This document shows positions 10,283 to 21,453 of a stretch of DNA of 64,000 nt, piece by piece. The notes under the pieces were generated by a model that did not search any database, was not told the origin of the DNA, and was given only the letters and a program-made list of their open reading frames with translations. A program made the position numbers and the translations under genes. Positions within the stretch are counted from its first letter, which is position 1; the number at the start of each line of letters is the position of its first letter. Source of the DNA: Plectosphaerella cucumerina. Its lineage: Eukaryota > Ascomycota > Sordariomycetes > Glomerellales > Plectosphaerellaceae. Location of the stretch: assembly GCA_020746995.1 (NCBI GenBank), contig JAGPXD010000002.1:4278001-4342000 (forward strand). The letters run 5' to 3'.

Positions 10283-11718
10283 GGTGGGCGCATCGGGAGA
10301 GCCGTTGCCGGGTTGTCACAGTGGTGGCGGTACGTTGGAGCAGAGCGAGCTTGATGCTCTCGGCGACGACGGTGATGCCGGGAAATAATTTACAGTGGGA
10401 CCATTGTCACCGGCGGCAGATAAGATAGATGTGACTAAGCGGAAACGACATCACAGCTCTCTGGGTTGCCTCGTACTCGTATACCTAATGAGAAACAATC
10501 GTAATTGCAGGGCAGTGCAGCGGATATTCGGACATTTGGCTGTTTAGGGAGATTTCCAGTGGCGTAGTTGCACAGCAATCTGAAGAGCCGTGCGGCCGGT
10601 ATGGCATGGGAAAGCTGGATCCAAAGTTGCGAATGATCTCCTTCTAATGAAGGTTGAAACGAAAGGTATCAGGGTGTTCATTCAATGTCTGTAAATGCTG
10701 GTGCCACCTCCTCAACGACCATCAATTTTCTTTTCTCTTTTTCCAAACTCGGTACTGCAGATCTCAAGTCACAATCATGGAAGCGTCCCCCTACGATTGG
10801 GCAGGGTTACAGACAGTTGGACAGATTGCTGTTGACGATGCCCTCCAAAGGTCCCTGGCTTACTTAAACCCTCCCTCGTGCAACCATACCAGGCCTAGCG
10901 CAGCTCTCCCAGCAACTTGAGTGGCGGATCGCGTGCTCAATGACGTCCTCCAGCATCCAGGGGCCTGAAGCGCGGGTAAAAAGACGTCAGCGTCAGCACC
11001 TGCAGCAAAGCGCGCATGCCCATCCCATTCCAATTGCGCCCCGAAACCGAGGGCCACAGTACCAAGGAAGGCCCTCAAATACCGCCACAGCCCTCATGAG
11101 TAAAATGGGCCCCTTTTCCCTGGGCACATCAAACCGATTGTGAGATAAACTTTGCGCATCATCTGATCCGTCTTGGCTACCAAGGCTACCCCTACGGCCC
11201 TGAGCTCCAGCTTCAAGGTTCCCGTGTCGTCCCAGTCCAAATCCCGCCACCTCATCGCTCCCCCGCCGCCCGCCCCTCGGCGCGTTATTGGCGCCCGTCT
11301 ACAGCGCGTGCCCCGCCAAATTTCCCCCCAGCCAGTCTACTCGGTGGCGCCTGCCTTCCGTGCGCTTGTCACTGCCAGGGCAACGACGCACCTCGAACTT
11401 TGGCACGCAGACCAACTCTCACCACGTTTAAGCTGCCAAGATTGCTGTGCTTTAAACTGCCCAGACCCTGCTGTCTTGTTCTTTATCCCCCTCTTCCTGA
11501 CCTCCAACTACCCACTTGCCTCCATCACCAAAAACCCTCCCTGCACGTCACGACTCGTCGTACGCACCACCCCGCCTCTACTCCGCCTCGACCTGCAGGG
11601 AACCCTGATTTCCTCCTCCTCCCACACAATACCTACCGCCACCACTACATCTTGTCGCACCTCGCGAGAGAGTCTCTCAACATTCTTCCGCGCATCAACA
11701 ACCGCAGACACAAACATC
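10283..11718. other. Divergent promoter region of BCS1 and KES1
   Basis: About 1.4 kb between divergent genes. The last 300 bp before the KES1 ATG are strongly pyrimidine-rich (CT leader), as usual before fungal housekeeping genes. No gene seen. Confidence 0.55.
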
Positions 11719-13042
11719 ATGGCTTCGCAGCAGACGGAGGCACAGGCGCAGGTTGCCAACTCGGGCAGCTGGACGTCCTTCCTCAAGGTCAGACCCCTCC
11801 CCCTCCCCTCCCCCTCCTCTCCCTTTCTACCTTGCCCCCAGCTGACACTTTCGCCCCCAGTCCATCGCCTCCTTCAACGGTGACCTCTCCTCCCTGACGG
11901 CACCTCCCTTCATCCTCTCCAGCGTCTCCCTCACCGAGTTCTCCTCGTACTGGTGCGAGCACCCCGACCTCTTCGCCGCGCCCGCCAAGGAGACCGACCC
12001 CGCCAAGCGGGCCCTGCTCGTGCTCAAGTGGTTCATCAGCACCCTGAAGCAGCAGTACGCCAGCCGCAGCGAGCAGTACGGCAACGAGAAGAAGCCCCTC
12101 AACCCCTTCCTCGGCGAGCTGTTCCTCGGCAAGTGGGAGGATGCCGCCGGCACCACCGAGCTCATCAGCGAGCAGGTCAGCCACCACCCGCCGTCCACCG
12201 CCTACTGCATCACAAACCTGCCTACCGGCGTCCAGCTGCAGGGCTACAACGCGCAAAAGGCTACCTTCAAGTCCACCATCATCATCAAGCAGATCGGCCA
12301 TGCCGTGTTGACCGTGCCCATCGGCGACGGCAAGACCGAGACCTTCCTCATCACCCTGCCCTCCCTGCACATCGAGGGCCTCATCTTCGGCGCCCCCTTC
12401 ATCGAGCTCGACGGCTCCTCCTACATCACCTCGTCGTCGGGCTACACCGCCAAGATCGACTACTCGGGCAAGGGCTGGCTCTCGGGCAAGAAGAACTCCA
12501 TCACCGCTACGCTGTACCCCACCGGCAAGGAGAAGGACGTCCTCTACAACATCACCGGCGTCTGGACAAAGTCGTTTGAGATCCACGAGGGCCCCGCCAA
12601 GCACAACTCGTCCAAGAACCTCGTCGAGACCTACGACGCCGTCACGGCCAAGACGTCGGCGCTCGCCGTCGCACCCGTCGAGAAGCAGCACCCTCTCGAG
12701 TCGCGCCGCGCCTGGGCAAAGGTCGCCGCCGGCATTGCCAAGGGCGACATGGATGCCGTGTCGCACGAGAAGACCAAGATCGAGCAGGCCCAGCGCGATA
12801 TGCGCGCACGTGAGCGCGAGGAGGACCGGGCCTGGGAGCGCCGCTACTTCACCGAGCTCAAGGGCCAGGATCCCGTGCTCGAGAGCCTCGGCGCCCACGT
12901 CGGCCTGCCGCTGCACGGTGACGCCGACAAGACGGGCGGCCTGTGGCGGTTCGACGCGGAGAAGGCCGACAAGGTGCGCAGCCAGAGCGCGCTTTCTGAT
13001 GCCGACATTGCAAGCATCGCCAAGGAGCTGCTGGGCCAGTAG
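11719..13042 (+). CDS. KES1: Oxysterol-binding protein Kes1/Osh4
   Basis: Exons 11719-11787 and 11861-13042, with a 73-bp intron (branch gctgac, acceptor CCCCCAG), encode 416 residues. Osh4-class proteins are short OSBP homologues without PH or ankyrin domains that exchange sterol for PI4P between ER and Golgi/plasma-membrane leaflets. The family signature EQVSHHPP is at 127-134, preceded by KPLNPFLGE (101-109), which contributes lipid-binding residues. The N-terminal lid is residues 1-30 and is split by the intron. The C-terminal helix region is rich in Arg/Glu, as in the family. Length matches yeast Osh4 (434). Confidence 0.95.
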
Positions 13043-13608
13043 GCGCGGCGGGCAGGTTTTCGCGGTTGGATATGATACACGACGGGATGAGAGGCTAGAT
13101 GGGTGCAGAGCAGCACGGCAATGTGTCGGGGCCTTGGAGCTTTAAACGTATCGACTTGTAATAGCATCGGGGGTTAGGGGCTAATTCATTGGATACTCTG
13201 GGCGCAAAGGCAGGATGAATCGCTTCTTGTTTTTATCCAACTACGCACGTCGCTGTCACTACCACTACTGCTGTGCTTCTAATGCCTCGGCTTCTGCCGT
13301 GTCTTGTCTCCAAGCGACGAAACCTCTCTCTACTTTTTGTCGTCAAGATGTGGATGCAATGCAAGGAGCAAAGGTGAAGATGCAAAATGGTGAAAACCAG
13401 AAAAAACCAAAACGCCAGCCGATGCTCCGGGATGTACAATACACAACAGCCGCTGTCATCCCTGCCGGCCGGGCAGGGGGCGGTAGCCGTCGGTCCGGCG
13501 CCGCAGCAGACCGCACACGCACCCTTCGTCGGCCTCTTCGTCGTCGTCGTCGTCTTCGTCAGGCACCGTCCGACTGGCCACCGCCGCCCCTCCGGCCGGC
13601 CACGATTC
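13043..13608. other. Convergent 3' region of KES1 and UBP16
   Basis: Probable 3' UTRs. A short (tcg)n microsatellite lies near 13535-13560. No gene seen. Confidence 0.5.
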
Positions 13609-15588
13609 CTATGGGCGATGCTTATCCTGCTCGAGCTCGTAGAAGAGGATGTAGACCTCGCGCTGCATGCCGAGGACGTCCGAGGTCTTTGTCTCCTTGA
13701 TCTTCTCGTCGCTGATGCGCCACCAGCGGTCGGGGACCTTGCGGCCGCCGCGGCCGGGCTTGGGGGCGCGCACGGCGGGGGCGACGGGCATGGGGGTCGG
13801 GGCGAGGGGGTCGGGCGGGGTGGAGGAGCCGTTGCCGCGGGAGAGGCGGGAGAGGGCGGAGCGGGTGGAGGCGGCGACGGAGCGGAGGGAGGCGGTTTCG
13901 GCGGCGTCGCGGAGGCTGGAGATGGAGACGGAGTGGGAGAGGGGGGATTGGGTGTCTGAGGATTCTGGGGCGGCGGAGGGGGCGCGAGGAGCGGATGTTG
14001 GGCTTAGGCGGTGGCGGAGGGAGCGAGGACGGGGGGAGTCGAGGGAGGGGGTGGAGGAGGAGGAGTCTGGGGAGTAGGAGCTGTTGTTTTGAGCGAGGAG
14101 GTCTGGCGTCGAGGCAGCCGGGCTCTCTGCGCGGGGGGTGGCGCCGAGGCGGGGTGTGGAAGCCGGGCTGGCTGAGTTGCTGTAGATGCCCGAGGGGTGG
14201 AAGGGGCTGGCGTTGAGGTAGGGAGCGTGGCCTCGGGCCTGGCGGCGGAAAGACTCGTAGTGGCCACTGTTATGGGAGCCGCGGTGCGTGACGAGGCCGA
14301 GGAGGCGGTAGTTCCGGCGGTCGGCGAGGCCGCCTAGAGGTAGGGTCTCTGGGAAGGCGACCTTTGCTGAGTTCTTGGTGGAGGCTTGGGTGTCGAAGAT
14401 GGAGCGGGAGAGGTGGATGGCGAGGATCTTGGGGAAGCGAGTGATGCGCGCTGAGCGGGCGATGCGCCGGCGCGGGGCGGAGGCGAGGTCGGGGAGGTCG
14501 ACGTCGGCGGGGGGGTTTTCGGGGTCGTTGTCGATGGAGGCGCGGAGCCGGTCGATCTTGTCTGCGAGGACGTCGCGCTCGGGGCTGGGGTCGGGGAGGC
14601 GGGCGAGTTGTTTTTTGAGGGTTTCTTCGGCGTGGATGAGGCGGCACTTTTCGCACTTGAAGTCGTCGATGTACTCGGTCTTGAAGATCTCGTCGAAGCA
14701 GGAGGAGAGGGTGGTGGAGCGGACGTGGGGGACGTTGAGGGTGAGCATGACGAAGGTCTCGGTCCGCGGGCTGGAGCGGTGGCCGCAGGTCTGGCACTCG
14801 AGCTGGGACTCGTGCTGGCCTTCCATGGGGAACCCGTCTTCTTCTTCGGGGGGTGGTGCTGGTGCTGTCCCTGATGTTGATCCTGCGGGCAGGTCGTTGG
14901 AGGAGGACGAGCCGGTCGATGCGGGGGACGATTCGGACGAGGATGTGACGGCCAGCCGCTCGAGGCGCTGCTGCACTGCGTCACCGTTGACGGGGAGGCC
15001 ACCACCACCTGCTTCCCTCGCGCGGAGACGCGCTCTCTCGCCGGCGTGGTACTCGTCCTTGATGCGCTCGGCGACAATCTGCAAAAACTCCTGCGCATCC
15101 TGCTGCTGCCTACTAATGCGCTGCCTGAACGCGGCCTCGAGGACCCTGACGAAATCCTGCGCCGACGTGGCCTTTTTGTAAATCGGCCTCTCGTTCAGCG
15201 CGTCAAGCATATCTTTGAGGCCGCGCGTGACGGCGCCGTCCTGCAGGCTCTGGAGCTTCCATGCCGGCATGGGCGGGCGCGAGGATTCCGGGGACGGGTC
15301 CGGGTGGGCGAGGGTGGTGTAGACTGCAGGGTCGTCGACGGCGCGGCGGTGCGTCTCGCGGATGAGGTAGAGGCGGAGCTCGCCGAGGCCGGCGAGGGCT
15401 TGGAGGGTCGAGTTTATGAAGCAGTCGTTTGCGTAGTTGCGGAGGCCGACGACGCCTTTTTTGCGGGCGGAGGAGGAAGAGGCGGATTGTTCGTGGGCAA
15501 AGGTTGGGGCGAAGACGTAGACGAGGGCGATGGCGGCCAGGGAGGCGCCGGCCGCGTAGGACACGGTTGTGAGTTGTTTGTCCTGCAT
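13609..15588 (-). CDS. UBP16: Ubiquitin carboxyl-terminal hydrolase, Ubp16-like
   Basis: A single exon encodes 659 residues. A hydrophobic segment at about 9-27 fits the N-terminal anchor by which Ubp16 sits in the mitochondrial outer membrane. The USP domain has the Cys box at 47-64 with catalytic C56, the QQQDAQEFL block (161-169), a zinc ribbon with C265/C268 and C312/C315, and the His box with SGHY (H443). The C-terminal block DRWWRISDEKI followed by YILFYE closes the domain. A Ser/Pro-rich disordered insertion of about 150 residues separates the His box from the end. The residue before the catalytic Cys is Asp (NDC) where most family members have Thr. Confidence 0.9.
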   Translation of the reverse strand: MQDKQLTTVSYAAGASLAAIALVYVFAPTFAHEQSASSSSARKKGVVGLRNYANDCFINSTLQALAGLGELRLYLIRETHRRAVDDPAVYTTLAHPDPSPESSRPPMPAWKLQSLQDGAVTRGLKDMLDALNERPIYKKATSAQDFVRVLEAAFRQRISRQQQDAQEFLQIVAERIKDEYHAGERARLRAREAGGGGLPVNGDAVQQRLERLAVTSSSESSPASTGSSSSNDLPAGSTSGTAPAPPPEEEDGFPMEGQHESQLECQTCGHRSSPRTETFVMLTLNVPHVRSTTLSSCFDEIFKTEYIDDFKCEKCRLIHAEETLKKQLARLPDPSPERDVLADKIDRLRASIDNDPENPPADVDLPDLASAPRRRIARSARITRFPKILAIHLSRSIFDTQASTKNSAKVAFPETLPLGGLADRRNYRLLGLVTHRGSHNSGHYESFRRQARGHAPYLNASPFHPSGIYSNSASPASTPRLGATPRAESPAASTPDLLAQNNSSYSPDSSSSTPSLDSPRPRSLRHRLSPTSAPRAPSAAPESSDTQSPLSHSVSISSLRDAAETASLRSVAASTRSALSRLSRGNGSSTPPDPLAPTPMPVAPAVRAPKPGRGGRKVPDRWWRISDEKIKETKTSDVLGMQREVYILFYELEQDKHRP

Positions 15589-16798
15589 GGCTGGCGGTGT
15601 GGACAGAGGTGGAGGAAGAGGAGGAGGTTGTCTTCGGATGTGTCGGCGCGGGAATTTGTCAGTGTGCCCGCGACGGCGAGGGGATCGGAGGGCGGAGGTG
15701 GGAGATGTCGGAGGCGGAGGGTTGGTGATAGATCATGAGGAGGAGGTCGGACGGATGTCGATGCACGACCGAGGCGGCATTGTTCGGGGGGTGTTGTTGT
15801 TGAGCGGTGGATCGAGGGCAGACCAGGCCGGAGGAGAAGACGACGCGGCTCGGCAGGGACGCTGGATGGAGGACGGTGCAGTGGATGGGAGGAGACTGGC
15901 AGACGATGTGGATGCGCTTGTGGAGGTGCGGACAACGGCGGACTCGGGTCGACGACCCCGGCCCGGGCGGAAGCCGGGGTATGCAGGCCACCTCACCTTG
16001 GTCTGGGGTCAGCGGGAGGAAGTGTGCTGAGGTGCTTGAGAAGTTCAACTGATGTTCACTGCCATTTGTTTCGTCTTCTGTCTTTGCATTGGCCGCTGCA
16101 AGTACCTTATCCTCCCGTCCTGACCTCCCAATGCATCACCATCGCCATCACCAACATCACCAACATCACCCCTCCTCCGAGCCCGTCTGCCTCCCCCCTC
16201 CCCTGTCGCACCCGATCCGACGGGCTGGCTCAAAGAACAGCAACAGAAGGCCTGCCCCTGACAAACGAGGCGCTCTTCCCCTCTCCCACCTGTACTAATT
16301 AGTCCGTCCCCCCACGCCGCTGCGCTGTCCTTCCATCCGACTGGCGCCATCCGCCGACCGGCCGCCCGCCCCGGATTTCTTCTGGAAGAAAAGGGCCGCC
16401 TACGATTCTTGGCACACAGTACACGCGGCCGCTGGCACTGCCCTTCTTTTTCATGCTTTCCGGGCACGAGATATTCCCCGATGGCCGGCTTCCATCTGGC
16501 ATAGCATCATCACCTGTCAAAACCGTCTTGACCGTCGGAACTCGATGCCATGCGGTACACTGCAGACAGCCATCCACTCAAGGATACGTTGCACGAACCC
16601 TGCAACCGTGACCAACACCCTGACTCGCGAAATCCCCATCTTGTCTAGATTTTTTTTTATTAGGCAAATCCGCCGGTTCATGCCTGCCGGTGAGCCAATG
16701 TGCCGATGTGCCGCCGCTTGCCGTGCCCCGCTTCTCGGTGGCCGGTCAGCATCTTCGGTGAGGCTCGGTCTACTTTCCCCATTTCATCTCGTCCAGTC
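15589..16798. other. Intergenic, no gene recognised
   Basis: About 1.2 kb contain the UBP16 promoter and the 3' side of the dehydrogenase gene. Open frames are short and overlap in several frames; none has family support. Confidence 0.5.
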
Positions 16799-18255
16799 TC
16801 ACGCCTCATCAACATCAACCACAATCCGCCCACCCCGGATCTCTCCCCTCCTCATCCGATCCAACGCCCGGTTCACACCCCCGAATCCCTTCTCCACTGC
16901 CAACACCTCCGGCGGCGTCACCAGCCCCTCGACCAGCAGCCGTTCCAGCCACAGAACCAACGCCTCGCCAACGGCAGGCACCTCATGGAACACCTTGATC
17001 GGTACCGCATGGTATGCCACCCCATTGGGCGCAGGACCCTTTGGCAGCGCCGCGAGACCGATGAGATGCGCATGCGCCGGGGCCGGGACAGCCGGAACTG
17101 GGCTCTCACCCTCGACGTGAACCCTCGCCTTGTAGGCTGACGGGCTCGGCGGCGGCGTCACCTCCTGCTCAGGCTCCCGCACGCCTTGACCCTGTGTCCC
17201 GGCCTCCTCTCCCGGTACCAGCGCAGACAGAAGCGCCGTAGCCGACTCGCGCCCCGTCGTGTCCAGCCCGAACCGCAGGTCCTTGCCCACGTTGGCCCGG
17301 ATAATCTCCGTCGCCCGCGCCGGGTCGTGGCTGTCGACGAGCAGGTCTGGCCGCAGCGTCTCGTGGCTCGAAAGACGCAGACCGTGCCGCAGCTTGTCCA
17401 CCACTGTCACCACGCGCAGTCCTGCGAGCCGCGCCAGTTGCACCGCGATGTTGGCTGAAGTTGACGAGCCTGCACATCCATCGTCAGCATCGCCATCAAA
17501 AGACAGCTCTCTTGGTGAGAACTCACCACCCCACACCGCGAGCCAGTCGCCCGCCTTGGCCCGCGCCTTTTCATCAATCCCCTTGAAGCACTCGTCCCTG
17601 ATATCCCGAGGCAGCGTCTCTGGGTCCAACGCCCTCACAAGCCCCAGCAGGTCCGGCCCGCCGAGAACCCCGCGGAAGTCGACGCCCATGCACACACCCA
17701 GCGCCAGCGCTGCCGCCACGTAGGCGACGCCTATTGTTGCACCGGCCTGTCGGGAGAGACCGCGCGGGATACGGACTGTGTTGAAGTCGGATGCCACCAC
17801 GTATTCCTGGAAACCGGCCTTACGCGGGTCGCGGTAGTCGGTCGAGATGACGAGGACCTGGGGTCGGATTAGCTCTTGCTCTTCCTCTGGTTTCTTCTGC
17901 TTCCCGTCGACATACCTGGTCACCCTCTTTCAGCCACCCGCCTGCCCTCGACGGCTTCACCACTCGGCCGACCAACTCGCGGCCGGCGATGTACGGCAGA
18001 TGAGGAATACCAAAGTTGAAGTCCCTGAGACCAGTCAGCTTTCTTCCTCTCACTCTTTTCCAGCTCCATCACCTACGGCGCTTTCCAGTCGATCGGATTC
18101 AACCCCAACGTCTCCGTCCGGACGAGCACCTCTCGGTCACTTGTCGGTGTCGGAATGGCATAACCCGCCGTCTCCTCATACGCCTGCCGCGGACCATGCA
18201 GCAGCAGCACGTTCTGTGTTGCGGCCTCTGCCGTCGTTGTCGTCGTTTCCGTCAT
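16799..18255 (-). CDS. Medium-chain dehydrogenase/reductase (zinc-type alcohol dehydrogenase-like)
   Basis: Four exons, 18077-18255, 17916-18024, 17527-17857 and 16799-17469, with introns of 52, 58 and 57 bp, close in phase and encode 429 residues. The N-terminal GroES-like domain shows LGLNPIDWK and GRELVGRVV with GDQVLV across intron 2. The nucleotide-binding half starts at the VWGG/SSTSA junction across intron 3, a Rossmann loop typical of fungal trans-enoyl-reductase/quinone-reductase-like MDRs, followed by LRPDLLVDSHD and GLDTTG. No structural-zinc cysteine cluster is seen, so it is probably a zinc-independent NAD(P)H-dependent reductase. Its substrate is unknown. It lies next to the monooxygenase block and could take part in it. 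An in-frame ATG 30 codons upstream (18345) is an alternative start. Confidence 0.85.
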
Positions 18256-19008
18256 GACGATGTCGTCGATCTGTGGGCTGCTTTCGGCGGGTTGTCGAGT
18301 AACGACAGAGAGCCAATAACTCGGGAAGACGTGTGAGAGAGGCATAGCTGGACAGATGCAACACTCCCAAAAACAGCGTCATGGGCCCGGCCCTGCACAG
18401 TTATACGACTCGGCACCCGGCCGCGGCGACGGCGATAAGCGGCCAACCACCCACCATCACCCCCTGGGCCCTGTTTCCACGCAGATCGCTCCCGGGCCGG
18501 ACGACTCGGACCCTCCTCGATAATGCCTCGAGCGGCTGCAACTACACTCAATGTGAGGGGCAAATGGGGGTGCGAGGAGTGACGCCGAAGCCCGGCATTG
18601 CGTGCTCTCGCAAGTCCCGCCGCGAACGGATTGCGTGATCCCTCAACACCATGGCGCACTGCGCGTTCGGCCGGCGATTGACGTGATTCGCGCACCGCCT
18701 CGCCTCGCGGCGACGAACCCCCCGCGGTAGGTGAGCGCAGGGGAGCATCGGGGCGAACCCGTCGGCCTGCGTGTGGTATCATTCGTTATTCTCCGACATG
18801 GGTTCCTCCACGCTCCCACGCGGCTTGGTAATGCACCAGCAGCACAGCATCGAGTACCTATGTGTAGCGCCTCAGGGGCATGCCGCAGTCATGAGGGGCA
18901 CACGTGCATTGCATGTTGGACAACGCCATTAGCCGTCGAGTGACGGTATTACTCTGGAGTCTACAGTTTCTGATGCTTCGACATCAGATCAGCCCTGTGC
19001 GGCTCTCC
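18256..19008. other. Intergenic region upstream of the dehydrogenase
   Basis: About 750 bp between two minus-strand genes. No gene, repeat or clear regulatory motif was found. Confidence 0.5.
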
Positions 19009-20688
19009 CTACCACGCCTGAGTCTCCTCCGGCCCGAGACCCTCGCCCTGCCCCTTGCTATCCTTATCTTCATGGTAAACATCGTACTTGTACTTTGACC
19101 CCGGGTGGTCGCTGCGCAGCCCCTTCTGGCCCGCGCCGTACACCTTCTCCCGCGCCGTCAGGCCGCCCTCGCCCTCGGCCGCCAGCTCCGGGTACAGCCC
19201 GCGCCGGCGCAGCTCCGGCACCAGCAGGTCGACCACCTCCTCAAACGTGCCTGGCGTCGTCACGTATCCCAGGTTGAACCCGTCCAGGTCGCCTTCACGG
19301 ATCCACCGCTCCATCTCGTCCGCTACCGTCGCCGGGCTCCCCACGGACACAGGACCGAGACCCCCGATAGCCGCCCTCTCAGCTATGACCCGCGGCGTCC
19401 ACTTGGGCACGTGCTCGCTCGTTGTCGTGAACGCATCAAGAATACTACGCACCTTGTGCGCCTCGAGCGAGTCGGCCGCCGTGATCTCCTGATCCACGGG
19501 GATGCGCGAGAGGTCGATGCCCGTCCACCCGCTCACGAGCACGAGCCCGCCCACCGTCGACGCATACTTCTTGAGCTCCTCGTGTTTTGCCCTTGCCTCC
19601 TCGTCCGTCCGTCCCACGATGGGCGTGAACGTCGCGAAGAACTTGACCGACTGCGGGTCGCGTCCCAGCAGGGCCGCCTGCTCGCGGATCTCACGTACCT
19701 TGGGCCGCAGCAACGCCGGCGAGTGCGACGACACGAAGATGCCCTCGGCGTGTGACGCGGCGAAAGCCGACCCGGCCGACGACGTGCCCGCCTGGAAGAG
19801 GAAAGGTGTGCGCTGCGGCGACGGGTCGACAATATGCCGCGTGTCGAGGTCGAAGAAGCGTCCGTGGTGGTGGATGGTGCGGATCTTGTCCGGGTCGGCG
19901 TAGCTGTCGTTCTCGGCATCGGGGGCGATGGCGTCGTCGGCCCAGGAGCCCTCCCAGAGCTTGTAGAGGACGCGGAGGTACTCGTCGGCCTGGGCATAGC
20001 GCTCATCGTGGGCGATAGGGGAGTCGAGCCCGATGGCTTTGAAGGCGGCCTTTTTCCAGCTCGTGACAATGTTCCACCCGATGCGGCCGCGGGTGAAGTG
20101 GTCGAGGCTTGAGAAGCGCTTGGCCAGCAGGAAGGGGGGCTCGAAGGAGGTCGAGGCCGTTATGGCGAAGGAGAGGTTCTTCGTAACGGCCGCCATGGCG
20201 CTGATGGGCTGAGGGGGTCAGCCAAGACATTCCTCCCGCTTGAATCTTGTGTGCTGGGACTCACAATGGTTGGGTCCGTCATGGGCCACTGCGCCGCACG
20301 TCGGATGCAGTTGTCGAGACTGCCCTCGTACGTGTCATAGCCACCGTATGTGTCGGCCAGAAAGAGTGCGTTGATGCCGCCACGCTCGAGCAGCTTGGCC
20401 AGGTCGATCCAGTATTGCAGATCCCGCTTGGTGGCAGACTTGTCCACGGGGTTCTGCTGCTGTCAGTACTGCTATCAGATGGCGGCTCGTGGCGGACTGA
20501 CCTTCCATTGTCCTGGAGACAAATGTCCAACCGTCGACCTGAGATGTCAGCACCTCCGTTGTTTCTTCTCGAGTCCGGCATGCTCACATGTCAAAGGCAT
20601 TTAGCAGGATCTGCTTCTTCTTCGTCTCGTCCTGCTTGACGTCGGCCTTCCTCGACTCCTGCGAGCCAACGATCGGTATTTCGCCCAT
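19009..20688 (-). CDS. FMN-dependent monooxygenase, NtaA/SnaA/DszA family (copy 1)
   Basis: Four exons, 20588-20688, 20502-20538, 20265-20453 and 19009-20208, close in phase and encode 508 residues. The fold is the luciferase-like TIM barrel that uses FMNH2 from a separate reductase to hydroxylate substrates such as nitrilotriacetate, EDTA or aromatic sulfones. Visible family blocks are NAFD at the first strand, ALFLADTYGGYDTY, GRIGWNIVTSW, HDERYAQADEY, SPQRTPFLFQAGTSSAG and GWTGIDL. Exon 2 is only 37 bp. The C-terminal 60 residues are charged and extend beyond the barrel. No flavin reductase gene is present in the window, so reduced flavin would come from elsewhere. The paralogue at 30.0-31.9 kb shares these blocks but has different introns. 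Confidence 0.92.
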
Positions 20689-21453
20689 GTTGATAGTTAC
20701 TTAAGAGTTTCTCTAGTCGTGATCAAGCGCCGGGTTTCTGCCTCCCCGACACCCGCGGCAGCACCACCTCTTTTTATCCATCTCTCCTGCCTTCTCGCAC
20801 CTGACGTAAGAGGGGTCAGGCCGCATCGGAATCACGCCTTTGACACCTTCGGGGAAGGCGCACACGACCGACCCGACCCTGACGCCATCGTCAACAGCTC
20901 AGAGCGTCTCGTTCCCAGGGTCGTCCGTGGGCCACACGTGGGGGCAGACGCCGCGCCATGTCCGTCGCCCGCCGGCCGTTCCCAATCCGCGGGCCGGGAG
21001 CTGGCGCCATAGTGGGTAAATATGTCGCCATCGTGGGTTTGGGGAGTGGTAGAGGCCCGGCGATGCGCGGAAATGTGACGATTCGAGGGCCGCGGACTTC
21101 TTCAGCAACGGCTTTGAGACCACGGATGTGAAGAATAGAGTACGATCATGGAGCACGGCATCACGACTTTCTGGGCAACATGTGGTTCTACCTATTCAGT
21201 CTTCTACTGTCAACTGACAGATGGGACAGTCCAGCTGTGAAAGCTGCAGTCCTTCTCGAGAGGACTTGATTGGCGATGACTTCATTTGCCACACGTAATA
21301 AACGACAGAAGCACAGAACAAGGCACGACATGGGGGTGGCGGAAGCAGGTCTATTCAGGACTTCCCAGCGTCATACCAGGCGATCCACGCAAAAGGCAGA
21401 TCGAGCAGCTGCATTTAGCCATCCTTGACCTTCAAGACCAAGGCAAGGCGTGC
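20689..21453. other. Promoter region of monooxygenase copy 1
   Basis: This interval lies between two minus-strand genes. It contains ATGTCGCCAT and a neighbouring CTGGCGCCAT, described separately. No gene seen. Confidence 0.55.
21001..21031. promoter_or_regulatory. Two CYS3/MetR-like half-matching sites
   Basis: CTGGCGCCAT (21001-21010) and ATGTCGCCAT (21022-21031) each differ at one position from ATGRYRYCAT, the consensus bound by fungal CYS3/MetR sulfur regulators. They are about 21 bp apart, or two helical turns, and about 330 bp before the monooxygenase start. Confidence 0.4.
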
